From the NCBI RefSeq assembly GCF_031127805.1, contig NZ_JARXHW010000008.1:1-64000 (forward strand): DNA of 64,000 bases. Reading direction: 5' to 3'. Numbering within the stretch: position 1 is the first letter of the stretch; every line of letters starts with the position of its first letter. This document shows positions 54,001 through 62,649 of this stretch, piece after piece. The DNA comes from Thalassobacterium maritimum. Its GTDB lineage: Bacteria > Verrucomicrobiota > Verrucomicrobiia > Opitutales > Coraliomargaritaceae. The notes beneath the pieces were generated by a model. It was not told where the DNA came from. It worked only from the letters and a program-made list of their open reading frames with translations, and ran no database searches. Both the position numbers and the translations under genes were made by a program.

Positions 54001-54833
54001 TCGAGAGAATTCTGATTACTGTTAAAACCTACCCCACTCTATCAAGTAAATATGCTGAATTGGTCTGCACGGCAGGCGTGAATGACCATGGTGATTGGCG
54101 GCGCATTTATCCTGTCTGCTTCAGGCAATTACAGGATGACAGCCAGTATCAGAAATATCAGTGGATCGAAGCGGACATTGAGAAGTCGACGACGGACAGA
54201 CGCCCAGAAAGCTTCAAAATCGTCAATCCTAATAGCCTACGGTTGATTGGTAATCCATTATCAACTGCCCATAAATGGGATGCACGAAAAGACGTCTTTC
54301 AGAGTAAAGTTGCTCTTGAACTGGACTTAGCGAAGCTCTTCGCTCGAGCACACGCAAATGAACAATCGTTGGCTCACTTTCAACCGACAAAGTGGCTAGG
54401 TTTTGTTGTTGAACAGGTTGAACGAGAATGGGATGCAAAGAAGCTAGCTCTACTTGAAGCTGAGCGAAAGCAACAGGACTTATTCAAAGACGAGAAAACC
54501 TTGGAGGAAGAGTTGAAATTGGTTAAAAAGTTGCCCTATAAGTTTTCGTATCGAATCAGAGATGCGAAAGGCAAAGAGTCCAAAATGATGATCGAAGACT
54601 GGGAAATTGGTGCACTCTACTGGAATTGCCTTAAGCGTGCTCATGGCGATGAAGACGTTGCCGTACAAAAAGTCCGTGAAAAATATTGGGATTCTTTCGT
54701 TAAAAGTGGGAGATACGACCTCAGCATTGTTCTAGGTACAACACTTCAACATCATAATAAGCGAGCACCCAATCCTTACGTGATCATCAGCGTCGTGCCG
54801 ACACCACATGAACCGCAAATGTCGCTATTGTGA
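53997..54833 (+). CDS. unknown protein partnered with the DUF488 fusion
   Basis: A 278-residue protein that overlaps the DUF488 gene by four bases. It begins MIERILITVKTYPTLSSKY, with AGVNDHGDWRRIYPV soon after, and has a charged helical middle (about 115-180) and a beta-rich end (VLGTTLQHHNKRAPNPYVI). No known motif is seen, but it looks like a stable partner to DUF488. Its tight coupling is the main clue to its role; I do not recognise the family. Confidence 0.55.
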   Translation: MIERILITVKTYPTLSSKYAELVCTAGVNDHGDWRRIYPVCFRQLQDDSQYQKYQWIEADIEKSTTDRRPESFKIVNPNSLRLIGNPLSTAHKWDARKDVFQSKVALELDLAKLFARAHANEQSLAHFQPTKWLGFVVEQVEREWDAKKLALLEAERKQQDLFKDEKTLEEELKLVKKLPYKFSYRIRDAKGKESKMMIEDWEIGALYWNCLKRAHGDEDVAVQKVREKYWDSFVKSGRYDLSIVLGTTLQHHNKRAPNPYVIISVVPTPHEPQMSLL

Positions 54834-54952
54834 AATCGTTTGCTAGCAGGCCAAGGCACTAAGTAGTAAAGGACGCTAGTGATTCACTAATAAATAGATA
54901 AGACAACGTAGGAGAGTAAAACAAACCAACAGGCACCAAGTAGAGGCACCAA

Positions 54953-56185
54953 GTGGAAGAACATGCACAAGAAGCCGCATTCAGCAGAAAAACAGACATT
55001 CTAAAGGCAAACCAGTCCCCCATGACCACCCACCACCTCCCCATTTCGATCCCCGACATACTCCACGGTAAGACTGTGGAATGGGAACGTTTGGAATTTA
55101 AGCAGGGCTGGAATCCCGAGGCGGTGCTGCATACCATCTGTGCCTTTGCGAATGACTTTCATAATTTGGGCGGTGGTTACATCGTGGTGGGCGTTGCGGA
55201 GGCGAATGGTCGGCCGGTCTTGCCGCCGGTGGGATTGGATGCGGATACAATCGATGCGATTCAAAAGGAGTTGCTGAACCTTGGGCATGCGGCGATTCAG
55301 CCGCAGTATCATCCGCGCACCGTGCCATACGAGATCGACGGTAAGACCATTCTCATCATCTGGGTACCGGGTGGTGAAACACGCCCGTATAAAGCAAAGC
55401 TCAGCCTCTCCGAAAAGAAGGCGGCCGACTGGGGCTACTACATTCGCAAGCAATCGAGCACCAATCCCGATCGCGCCGAGGCCGAGCGCACTTGGAATTT
55501 CCCCTATGCCGCGATTGAGGAAGCACTGGTCAATGCCGTGTATCACCGCTCCTACGAGATTCGAGAGCCCGTGTAGGTGCGGATCACACGTGAGGAACTA
55601 GTCATCCTTAGCTTTCCTGGTCCTGACCGTTCGATCAAGATGGATGCCCTGCGACAAGGTAAAGCTGTGAGTCGCCGCTACCGCAATCGTCGCATTGGCG
55701 AATTTTTGAAAGAACTGGAACTCACTGAGGGCCGCTCGACGGGCATCCCGAAGATGCTGCGTGTGATGGCCAGCAACGGTTCACCAACTCCAGAGTTCGA
55801 GACAGATGAAGACCGCACCCACTATTTGGTGCGCTTGCCCGTGCATCCAAATGCAGACTGGCAGGATTTGACGGCGGACAAGTCGACCGGACAAGTCGAC
55901 AGACAAGTAGAAGCTACGCGGGGACCAAGTAAGGCACCAGTAAAGGCACCAGTAAGTGAGAAAATACCCCAAATCTTAAGACATCTGAATCAGCATGGCG
56001 CGACTGGAATTACCGAGTTACTCGAACTCCTTGAATTGAAGAATAAACGACGACTACGAGAGAACCATCTCACCCCAACTATTGATCAGGGTTATATCGA
56101 ATGGACCGAACCGAATTCCCCCAATAGCCCGGCGCAAAAATACCGCCTGACTGCTAAAGGACGGGAACTTTTAAAAACACTCTAA
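54953..56185 (+). pseudogene. AlbA_2-type ATP-binding regulator with in-frame amber codon and internal deletion
   Basis: Residues from MTTHHLPISIPD (ATG 55022) through an AlbA_2 domain (VEWERLEFKQGW, FANDFHNLGGGYIVVGVAE) to NPDRAEAERTWNFPYAAIEE and AVYHRSYEIREPV are followed by TAG at 55574-55576; the sense then continues without change of frame as VRITREELVILSFPGPDRSI and on to a C-terminal winged helix (TGITELLELLELKNKRRLRE). The stop most likely replaces a Glu codon. The typical ATP-binding middle is also shortened, suggesting a deletion. It is decayed unless the amber is read through. Confidence 0.7.
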
Positions 56186-56398
56186 TGCCCAACCTCATCG
56201 AAGTTAACATCAATTTAGGTATGACGACGAAAGTTGGCTCATTGTCGCGGCTTAAAAGGCTCTGAATATTGATTGCAATCGAGTGTCCGAAGGCGCAAAA
56301 CTTAGGCGGGGTTGGGGGCGTTCATTCTAAAGAGTTCACTGCCCCAGCTATTTCACTCTATTGTCAGCCTTTGACATACTGATCTCTACATTCTCCTT

Positions 56399-57925
56399 AT
56401 GCGCCAAGCACCTCTTTATAACTGGTTAAACGAACGCACTGCAGGTGCACTCTTACATGTCAGCTCGCTGCCCTCGGATACGGGGATCGGTAACTTGGGC
56501 GAAGGTGCTTACCGCTACATCGATTTCTTGCACAACTCGGGCTTATCGGTATGGCAAATCTGTCCGCTGGGCCCGACGGGCTTTGGAGATTCCCCCTATC
56601 AATGTTTTTCGGCCTTTGCCGGGAATCCATATTTCATCGATCTAAAGCCGCTTCTTGCGGAGGGATTGATCACGGATGAAGAGTATGAAAGCTTGGCAGC
56701 GCTGCCCCGGGAACATGTCGATTATGGAGCACTTTATCATGCGATTTGGCCTGTATTAGGTGCCGCCTATCAGCGTTTTAAAGCCTCTAAAAAGAAGCAA
56801 TTTCTAGATTACGGCTCGATTACTAAATTTCGCAAGGCGCAGGCAGCTTGGCTAGAGGACTACGCCCTCTTCCTCGCCTTAAAGCAGGACTTTGGCGGTG
56901 GTTGCTGGCTGGACTGGCCCGCCGCTTATCGCAGCGCAGCCAGTGCACGAACTCAAGAAATCTCGGACTCAGTCCGTGAGGCCGCGGATGCGCATGTGTT
57001 TTATCAATATCTGTTCTATGCGCAGTTGGCACAATTACGTGCCTATGCGGGCCGCCAAGGCGTTGAAATTATGGGCGACGCGCCGATCTTTGTGGCGCTT
57101 GATAGTGCGGATGTCTGGGCCAACCCTGAACTCTTTCAACTCGATAAAGACGGTCACCCTAAAGCGGTGGCTGGGGTGCCGCCTGATTATTTTGCCGCTG
57201 ATGGACAGCTCTGGGGGAACCCTCTCTATGATTGGAAGGCACACCTGAAGACGGACTTCGCATGGTGGATACAGCGCATCCAATCGAACTTAGAGTTTTA
57301 CGATATCGTGCGTCTCGATCACTTCCGTGGTTTTGAGTCCTATTGGTCGGTGCCGGCAGGTGAAAAGACTGCGCGCAATGGCACGTGGACCCCCTGCCCC
57401 GGCCTGGAATTGTTTCAAGCCATCCGCGCGGCTTGCCCGGAGGCAAAGCTTGTGGCGGAAGATCTCGGCATCATCACCGATGAAGTCAATGCCTTGCGCC
57501 AAGCGACTGGCCTTCCCGGCATGGCTGTTCTGCAGTTTGCTTTTGGTGGCGAAGCGGACAACGCGTATTTGCCCCACAACTACGAGCGGAATTGCGTCGT
57601 CTACTCAGGCACACATGACAACGACACGACCATCGGCTGGTATCAAGGACTAGACGAGGTCACGCAAGACCACATTCGTCGATACATCGGCGTCTCGGGA
57701 GATGAGATTGCTTGGGATTTTATTCGACTGGCGATTAAATCCAGTGCGCATTTGGCGGTCTTCCCCTTGCAGGACCTCATGAGTCTTGGCAGTGAAGCTC
57801 GCTTGAATACGCCCGGCGCGCCGACAGGCAATTGGCAATGGCGTTACTTGCCGCATCAACTCGATGCGCTGGAAACGCAAAGTGCAGATTATCTGCGCGA
57901 CTTACTGCAGCTTTACGGTCGATAG
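56399..57925 (+). CDS. malQ: 4-alpha-glucanotransferase
   Basis: A 508-residue GH77 enzyme that disproportionates maltodextrins in glycogen/maltose use. GALLHVSSLPSDTGIGNLG starts the fold; the nucleophile Asp lies in DIVRLDHFRGFESYW, the acid Glu in LVAEDLGIITDEV, and the HDNDT block is in YSGTHDNDTTIGWYQG. Length is standard. It lies after the accessory region and before a hairpin that separates it from the sugar-transferase operon. Confidence 0.96.
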   Translation: MRQAPLYNWLNERTAGALLHVSSLPSDTGIGNLGEGAYRYIDFLHNSGLSVWQICPLGPTGFGDSPYQCFSAFAGNPYFIDLKPLLAEGLITDEEYESLAALPREHVDYGALYHAIWPVLGAAYQRFKASKKKQFLDYGSITKFRKAQAAWLEDYALFLALKQDFGGGCWLDWPAAYRSAASARTQEISDSVREAADAHVFYQYLFYAQLAQLRAYAGRQGVEIMGDAPIFVALDSADVWANPELFQLDKDGHPKAVAGVPPDYFAADGQLWGNPLYDWKAHLKTDFAWWIQRIQSNLEFYDIVRLDHFRGFESYWSVPAGEKTARNGTWTPCPGLELFQAIRAACPEAKLVAEDLGIITDEVNALRQATGLPGMAVLQFAFGGEADNAYLPHNYERNCVVYSGTHDNDTTIGWYQGLDEVTQDHIRRYIGVSGDEIAWDFIRLAIKSSAHLAVFPLQDLMSLGSEARLNTPGAPTGNWQWRYLPHQLDALETQSADYLRDLLQLYGR

Positions 57926-57951
57926 GTAGCAGCATTTTTTAATCACAAGGT

Positions 57952-57973
57952 GCTTTTTACGAGCTTTTTACGA
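57952..57973 (+). repeat. two tandem copies of an 11-bp unit
   Basis: GCTTTTTACGA occurs twice head to tail, 26 bases after malQ. It may be an activator-binding or slippage repeat upstream of the polysaccharide/H-NOX operon. Confidence 0.4.
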
Positions 57974-58031
57974 GCGCTTACATTCACTGGATGCAGACCA
58001 CGAATAATGCGTCCACTACGTTCTTTTTATT

Positions 58032-58054
58032 TGCGTGCAATGGTCTTGCACGCA
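58032..58054. terminator. strong hairpin between malQ and the H-NOX operon
   Basis: TGCGTGCAA and TTGCACGCA form a perfect 9-bp stem with a five-base loop (TGGTC), followed by CTTTTATAT. It could terminate malQ transcription or act as an operator for the next operon. The short T-tract makes a terminator role plausible but not certain. Confidence 0.55.
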
Positions 58055-58099
58055 CTTTTATATGAGGCAAATACCATCGACATTTAACTTCACCTAATA

Positions 58100-58831
58100 G
58101 TGGCTAAATCCTCAAATATGCATAAAGAATCTAACTTCTGGGCACAAGAAATCCTGTCAGGTGATGTCGAAAAATGGCACCGGCGCTCAGCCTTAAAGCG
58201 CCTGCGTTGGCGCGTGATTATTCGTGCAACTCTAGGGTTGAAACGTTTGGTAGATATCGTGGGAGCCTTGGCAGCGATCGTAGTGAGTTCCCCCATTTTT
58301 ATACTGACGGCATTGGCGATCAAATTGGATGATGGTGGTCCCGTGCTTTTTAAGCAGATTCGAGTGGGCGCAGGCGGTGAGTTGTTCGAAATTTGGAAGT
58401 TTCGCTCGATGGTTCTCAATGCCGACCAGATAAAAGATGAGATCTTAGAGCAAAATGAGCATGGGGATAGCGGTGTAACCTTTAAGATGAAAGACGACCC
58501 ACGTATTACCAAGCCAGGCAAGTGGATTCGCAAGTTGTCGATCGATGAATTTCCTCAATTTTTCAATGTATTGATCGGCAATATGTCTCTGGTGGGACCA
58601 AGACCGCCAGTGCCACGTGAAGTCGCGCTTTATGGGGCGCGCCACTTGCGTCGACTTCGTGCGAAGCCAGGAATCACCTGTTTATGGCAAATTGGAGGGC
58701 GTGCGGACATTGATTTCGAAGGTCAGGTGCGCTTGGATTTACAATATATACACTCGCAAGGCTTTTGGTCCGACTTGGTCATTTTGATTAAGACAGTGCC
58801 TGCAGTATTACTAGGAAAGGGGGCTTACTAA
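58100..58831 (+). CDS. undecaprenyl-phosphate sugar phosphotransferase (WcaJ/bacterial sugar-transferase family)
   Basis: A 243-residue sugar transferase starting at GTG 58100 (ATG 58118 also possible). After one TM (about 52-75, LVDIVGALAAIVVSSPIFIL), it shows the family blocks GPVLFKQIRVGAGGELFEIWKFRSM, RKLSIDEFPQFFNVLIGNMSLVGPRPPVP and RAKPGITCLWQIGGRADIDFE. It transfers a sugar-1-phosphate to undecaprenyl phosphate to start exopolysaccharide or capsule repeat units. It is the first gene of a tight operon with signalling genes. Confidence 0.93.
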   Translation: MAKSSNMHKESNFWAQEILSGDVEKWHRRSALKRLRWRVIIRATLGLKRLVDIVGALAAIVVSSPIFILTALAIKLDDGGPVLFKQIRVGAGGELFEIWKFRSMVLNADQIKDEILEQNEHGDSGVTFKMKDDPRITKPGKWIRKLSIDEFPQFFNVLIGNMSLVGPRPPVPREVALYGARHLRRLRAKPGITCLWQIGGRADIDFEGQVRLDLQYIHSQGFWSDLVILIKTVPAVLLGKGAY

Positions 58832-58834
58832 GAT

Positions 58835-60010
58835 ATGAGCGAAATCCCTGAATTGAATCGAACTGGCCCCATTGAATGGCGGCTCGCCCTGCCCGACTGG
58901 GGACGACTGGACACTGTTTGGGAGCGTCGTCTGCCCTTCGCACTCTGGCATGTCGGCGAGCAAGCTTTGCTCTTTCATTGGTTAGATGCAGCGGTGGATC
59001 AAGGCTCGGAAAAAGTGGTGCTCTACATTTCTGACCGCCCAAGTGATGTCCGCAAAGCAGTGGAAAAAGCGACTCTCTGGCCCATTGAAATTGAGATCGT
59101 GACAGTGCCCAGTATTCAAGGCTTAGATTGGGATGATTGCATCAATCACTTACCGAGGACCCCTGCCCTCACAACAGAGCCCGAGGCAGGATGGGGCCTG
59201 ATTAAATATTGGCATCAGTTAGAACAGGACTGGCTCACCACATTTACGGAAGAAACCAAAAGCTACGGTATTTATGCGGCCATTGGGCGCAGTTGCGAAA
59301 TCGCCTCCGATGCGAAATTGAATCCCCCTTTCTGGCTGGGAAATCACGTGTCGATCGGGCCTGGCTCTGTGATCGGCCCCGGTGCTGTGGTTGAAGATGG
59401 TTGCATCGTTGCCGGCATGAGTCGACTCGAACGCGCTCACTTAGCGGCACATACTTACTTGGGGCCCGAAACGGACTTAGTGGACAGCATCATCCATCGC
59501 AACAATTTGCTAAACATGAGGCATGGGGCCTATGTTCGGGGCTTAGAGGGCTTTGTTGCCTCTAGCTTGCAATCATCCGGTGGCAAGCCTCACCAACAAA
59601 AACACGCGTCAATACGGGATCGATTACGTGCCTTACGTCTACTCTGGCGCTGGCGCAATCATTCTAAGGCTGAGGGCCATTTTCAGGGAGTTGATGGTAA
59701 GCAATGGCCCTGCTTAAACAGTCGTTCGATAGAAGACCGCGGCCCCTGGCTAGGCCTTGTCATGAAAGGTAAATTAGCGCTATTCGGCATTACGCCCCGT
59801 GAAGCGTCTACGCTAGACGAACTACCCGAGGAGTGGCAGTCGATCTTACGCAAGGCACCCTTGGGGGCCTTTAGCTATGCGGATGTAATGGGCGCGCATG
59901 AACCTGGTGATATGGATGAAGCGCTCCACTGCGTATATCATGCCACTACGGACGAGGCGCTTTGCCGCCAACTCTTTGATAATTGGCTGATGGATATTCT
60001 AGGGAATTAA
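58835..60010 (+). CDS. beta-helix protein with sugar-transferase-like C-terminus
   Basis: A 391-residue protein coupled four bases after the sugar transferase. Its first part (about 1-150) is unassigned; residues about 160-235 are hexapeptide repeats (NHVSIGPGSVIGPGAVVEDG) forming a left-handed beta-helix as in nucleotide-sugar pyrophosphorylases. The C-terminal third (WLGLVMKGKLALFGITPREA, LGAFSYADVMG) weakly echoes the downstream part of sugar transferases. No nucleotide-binding GG..R motif is seen, so a catalytic pyrophosphorylase role is doubtful. Probably acts in polysaccharide assembly. Confidence 0.65.
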   Translation: MSEIPELNRTGPIEWRLALPDWGRLDTVWERRLPFALWHVGEQALLFHWLDAAVDQGSEKVVLYISDRPSDVRKAVEKATLWPIEIEIVTVPSIQGLDWDDCINHLPRTPALTTEPEAGWGLIKYWHQLEQDWLTTFTEETKSYGIYAAIGRSCEIASDAKLNPPFWLGNHVSIGPGSVIGPGAVVEDGCIVAGMSRLERAHLAAHTYLGPETDLVDSIIHRNNLLNMRHGAYVRGLEGFVASSLQSSGGKPHQQKHASIRDRLRALRLLWRWRNHSKAEGHFQGVDGKQWPCLNSRSIEDRGPWLGLVMKGKLALFGITPREASTLDELPEEWQSILRKAPLGAFSYADVMGAHEPGDMDEALHCVYHATTDEALCRQLFDNWLMDILGN

Positions 60011-60031
60011 CAATATAAGAAAGGTGACGAC

Positions 60032-60583
60032 ATGAAAGGTATGGTATTTACAAATTTCCTCGAAATGGTCGAGGAGCGCTACGGCATCGACATGGTGGAC
60101 ACGATTATTGATGCATCGGATTTGCCATCCAATGGTGCCTATACAGCCGTCGGCACTTACCCGCATACTGAAATGGTCAGTTTGCTCATTTCGCTGGAAA
60201 AAGAAACCGGCGTCACTGTCTCTGAGCTTTTAGTGCTCTATGGCACGTATCTTTTTGGTAAACTCGCGCAAGGCTACCCTGTGATGCTAACGGATTGCAA
60301 TTGTAGCCGTGATCTATTGATTCGCCTCGACGGCGTCGTGCATGTGGAAGTCGCTAAGCTTTATCCGGACGCGGAACTTCCTCGATTTAAAACAGTGGAG
60401 CTGCCCAATGGTGATCTGGAGATGACCTACCTCTCTGATCGGCATCTTGAAGACTTAGCCGAAGGGTTGCTACGTGGCAGTCTCGTGCATTTCAAAGATC
60501 AAGCCACGATTACGAGGCACCCTCAAGCGGACGGCAGCGGCGTCGTCTTTAAAGTGTGCTATGCAGCCAACACGGACCGTTAA
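60032..60583 (+). CDS. H-NOX (heme nitric-oxide/oxygen-binding) domain protein
   Basis: A 183-residue H-NOX protein. The heme-ligating His is His104 in DGVVHVEVAKLYPDA, and the heme-propionate motif YxSxR is at Y133-S135-R137 (TYLSDRHLEDL). Such proteins sense NO (or O2) and regulate an adjacent histidine kinase. The RBS AAGAAAGGTGA is about 10 bases upstream. The gene stop shares a base with the hybrid kinase start (TAATG), so the two are coupled; a NO-responsive pair is strongly suggested by context. Confidence 0.93.
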   Translation: MKGMVFTNFLEMVEERYGIDMVDTIIDASDLPSNGAYTAVGTYPHTEMVSLLISLEKETGVTVSELLVLYGTYLFGKLAQGYPVMLTDCNCSRDLLIRLDGVVHVEVAKLYPDAELPRFKTVELPNGDLEMTYLSDRHLEDLAEGLLRGSLVHFKDQATITRHPQADGSGVVFKVCYAANTDR

Positions 60584-62649
60584 TGGACGAAACTCAGAAG
60601 TGGGAACGCCGACTGCTACGTGAGCGCACTGCGCGACGTGAAGCGGAGCGTTTGCTCGAAGTTAAGAGCTTCGATCTATACAAAAAAACCTGTGAGCTCG
60701 ATGATTTAGTCGCGCAGCAGCAGGTCACAATTGAAGAGAGGACGCACGACTTAGCACAAGCGAGTGCGCAGGCAGTCATGCTCTTCGACGCGGTCAGCCA
60801 CACGGATAATGGGGTCCTCATTACAGGCCCTGATAATACTGTGATTTGGGCGAATAAAGCGACGCAGCGCATTTCAGGCTATAGCCCTGATGAGTTGATT
60901 GGTCACAAACCTGGCGACTTACTCCAAGGAGAAGAATCCTCAGAAGAAACGCGACAATACATGCGCGAAAAAATCGCTGCGAGAGAGCCCTTTGAAGTCG
61001 AGATTTTAAATTACTCGAAAAATACGAAGAAGGCTTATTGGGCGCACATACAAGCGACCCCAGTTTTCGACGAGAAGAAGTCGTTTAAGTATTTTATCGC
61101 GATTCAATCGGATATAACTGAAGCACGTAAAACTCAGCAACGGCTCGCTCAAGAGAGCTCGCGTGCGAACCAATTGGCTGAGAAAGCTGAAGAGGCAAAT
61201 CTAGCAAAAACACGCTTTTTAGCGACCATGAGTCACGAACTAAGGACGCCACTCAATGGTATTATTGGCTATTCGCAGGTTTTGGAAAATGAGCGCAGCT
61301 TGGATTCGAAGCAAATTAAGCAAATCCGGATCATACGACGCAGCGGCGAACACTTACTGGCATTGATTAATGATCTGCTGGACGTCTCTAAAATCGAACA
61401 AGGCGGCCATCGCCTAAGTCCGACGCGCTTCGATTTAGAAGGCATGCTTAATAGCGTGATTGACATTGTTCAGTCAAAAGCAGACGAGAAGAATTTACAG
61501 CTGCGAAAGCTCTATCGCACGCAAGACCTCCTCGATTCTCAGGATAAAATTTACCTCATTGCCGATTCGCGCTCACTTCGGCAGGTCTTATTAAATCTGC
61601 TCGGTAATGCGATTAAGTTTACGGAGGAAGGCTCGATCTCTTTGAATGTCGAGCTGTTATCCTTAAAGTCAGATCGGGGCCGAATTCGTTTCGAAGTCAC
61701 GGATACTGGGCGCGGCATTCCGCCTGATAAGCGTGAGGCATTATTTAAACCTTTTCGCCAAGTGGATGAAGCGCGCGATGTGGTCAACGGCACAGGTCTG
61801 GGCTTATATATTGCGCAAAAGTTTGTCATGTTGATGGGAGGTGAAATCCTAATCGAAAGCACAGTGCTAGAAGGTAGCTGCTTCTACTTCGAGCTCGAGT
61901 TCCCCGTGGAGATCTCCCAGGAGCCGACGGCTACGAATGGAGATTCGAACGAATACAAGGGCGATGGATTCCCAGTCGCTTACTCAGGACCGCCGAAAAA
62001 GATCTTAATCGTAGATGACGTGAAGGATAATCGTTTGCTGCTAAATGATTTATTAGAACCCGTAGGCTTTGATCTTGATGTGGCCGAAAACGGACATGAA
62101 GCGCTACGCTTGATTCGACAGAATTCATATGATTTAGTGCTCAGCGATGTAATCATGCCTTTCATGAGTGGCTACGAGCTCGTCGAGGCAGTTCGAGCCG
62201 ATCCCAAGATTGCGAAAACCCCCATATTTGCGATATCAGCCAGTTTAATGCAACTGTCTACGATGGAGAAACAGCGCATGCGAAAGTTCGATAGCTTTAT
62301 CGCAAAACCAGTGAATGCGAATGATTTATTTGATGCGATCCGTGCTCCGCTTAAAGTGGATTGGCTTTACTCGAATAGCGCGCGTCCTCCAAAAACAAAA
62401 ACTCCTGATAATCATTCTCGAGCTAGTGAAGGGCCAAATTATTTGCAAAACCCAATTGCTGAGTTGATACAAGAACTCCTGATATTAGCGCGTGTTGGAG
62501 ACGTAAAAGCCCTGCAGCAAAGTTTGCCGCAATTGCGTGAAACCGATCAGGACACAGCGATCAAAGTGGAAAACTATTTAAATAACTACAAAATGGATCA
62601 AATCATCACTGAACTCGAATCCTCACTCGGAAGGATATCACATGCATAA
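60583..62649 (+). CDS. PAS hybrid histidine kinase, H-NOX partner
   Basis: A 688-residue soluble kinase, coupled to the H-NOX gene (TAATG). Order: coiled coil (about 1-70), PAS (about 75-190, with TDNGVLITGPDNTVIWANKA and GYSPDELIG), HisKA with His218 in ATMSHELRTPLNG, HATPase (NLLGNAIKF, GTGLGLYIAQ), a receiver with phospho-acceptor D522 in LSDVIMP, and an about 80-residue helical tail. It has no TM, so the H-NOX protein likely gates it directly. It may pass phosphate to the next gene's protein or to others. Confidence 0.93.
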   Translation: MDETQKWERRLLRERTARREAERLLEVKSFDLYKKTCELDDLVAQQQVTIEERTHDLAQASAQAVMLFDAVSHTDNGVLITGPDNTVIWANKATQRISGYSPDELIGHKPGDLLQGEESSEETRQYMREKIAAREPFEVEILNYSKNTKKAYWAHIQATPVFDEKKSFKYFIAIQSDITEARKTQQRLAQESSRANQLAEKAEEANLAKTRFLATMSHELRTPLNGIIGYSQVLENERSLDSKQIKQIRIIRRSGEHLLALINDLLDVSKIEQGGHRLSPTRFDLEGMLNSVIDIVQSKADEKNLQLRKLYRTQDLLDSQDKIYLIADSRSLRQVLLNLLGNAIKFTEEGSISLNVELLSLKSDRGRIRFEVTDTGRGIPPDKREALFKPFRQVDEARDVVNGTGLGLYIAQKFVMLMGGEILIESTVLEGSCFYFELEFPVEISQEPTATNGDSNEYKGDGFPVAYSGPPKKILIVDDVKDNRLLLNDLLEPVGFDLDVAENGHEALRLIRQNSYDLVLSDVIMPFMSGYELVEAVRADPKIAKTPIFAISASLMQLSTMEKQRMRKFDSFIAKPVNANDLFDAIRAPLKVDWLYSNSARPPKTKTPDNHSRASEGPNYLQNPIAELIQELLILARVGDVKALQQSLPQLRETDQDTAIKVENYLNNYKMDQIITELESSLGRISHA

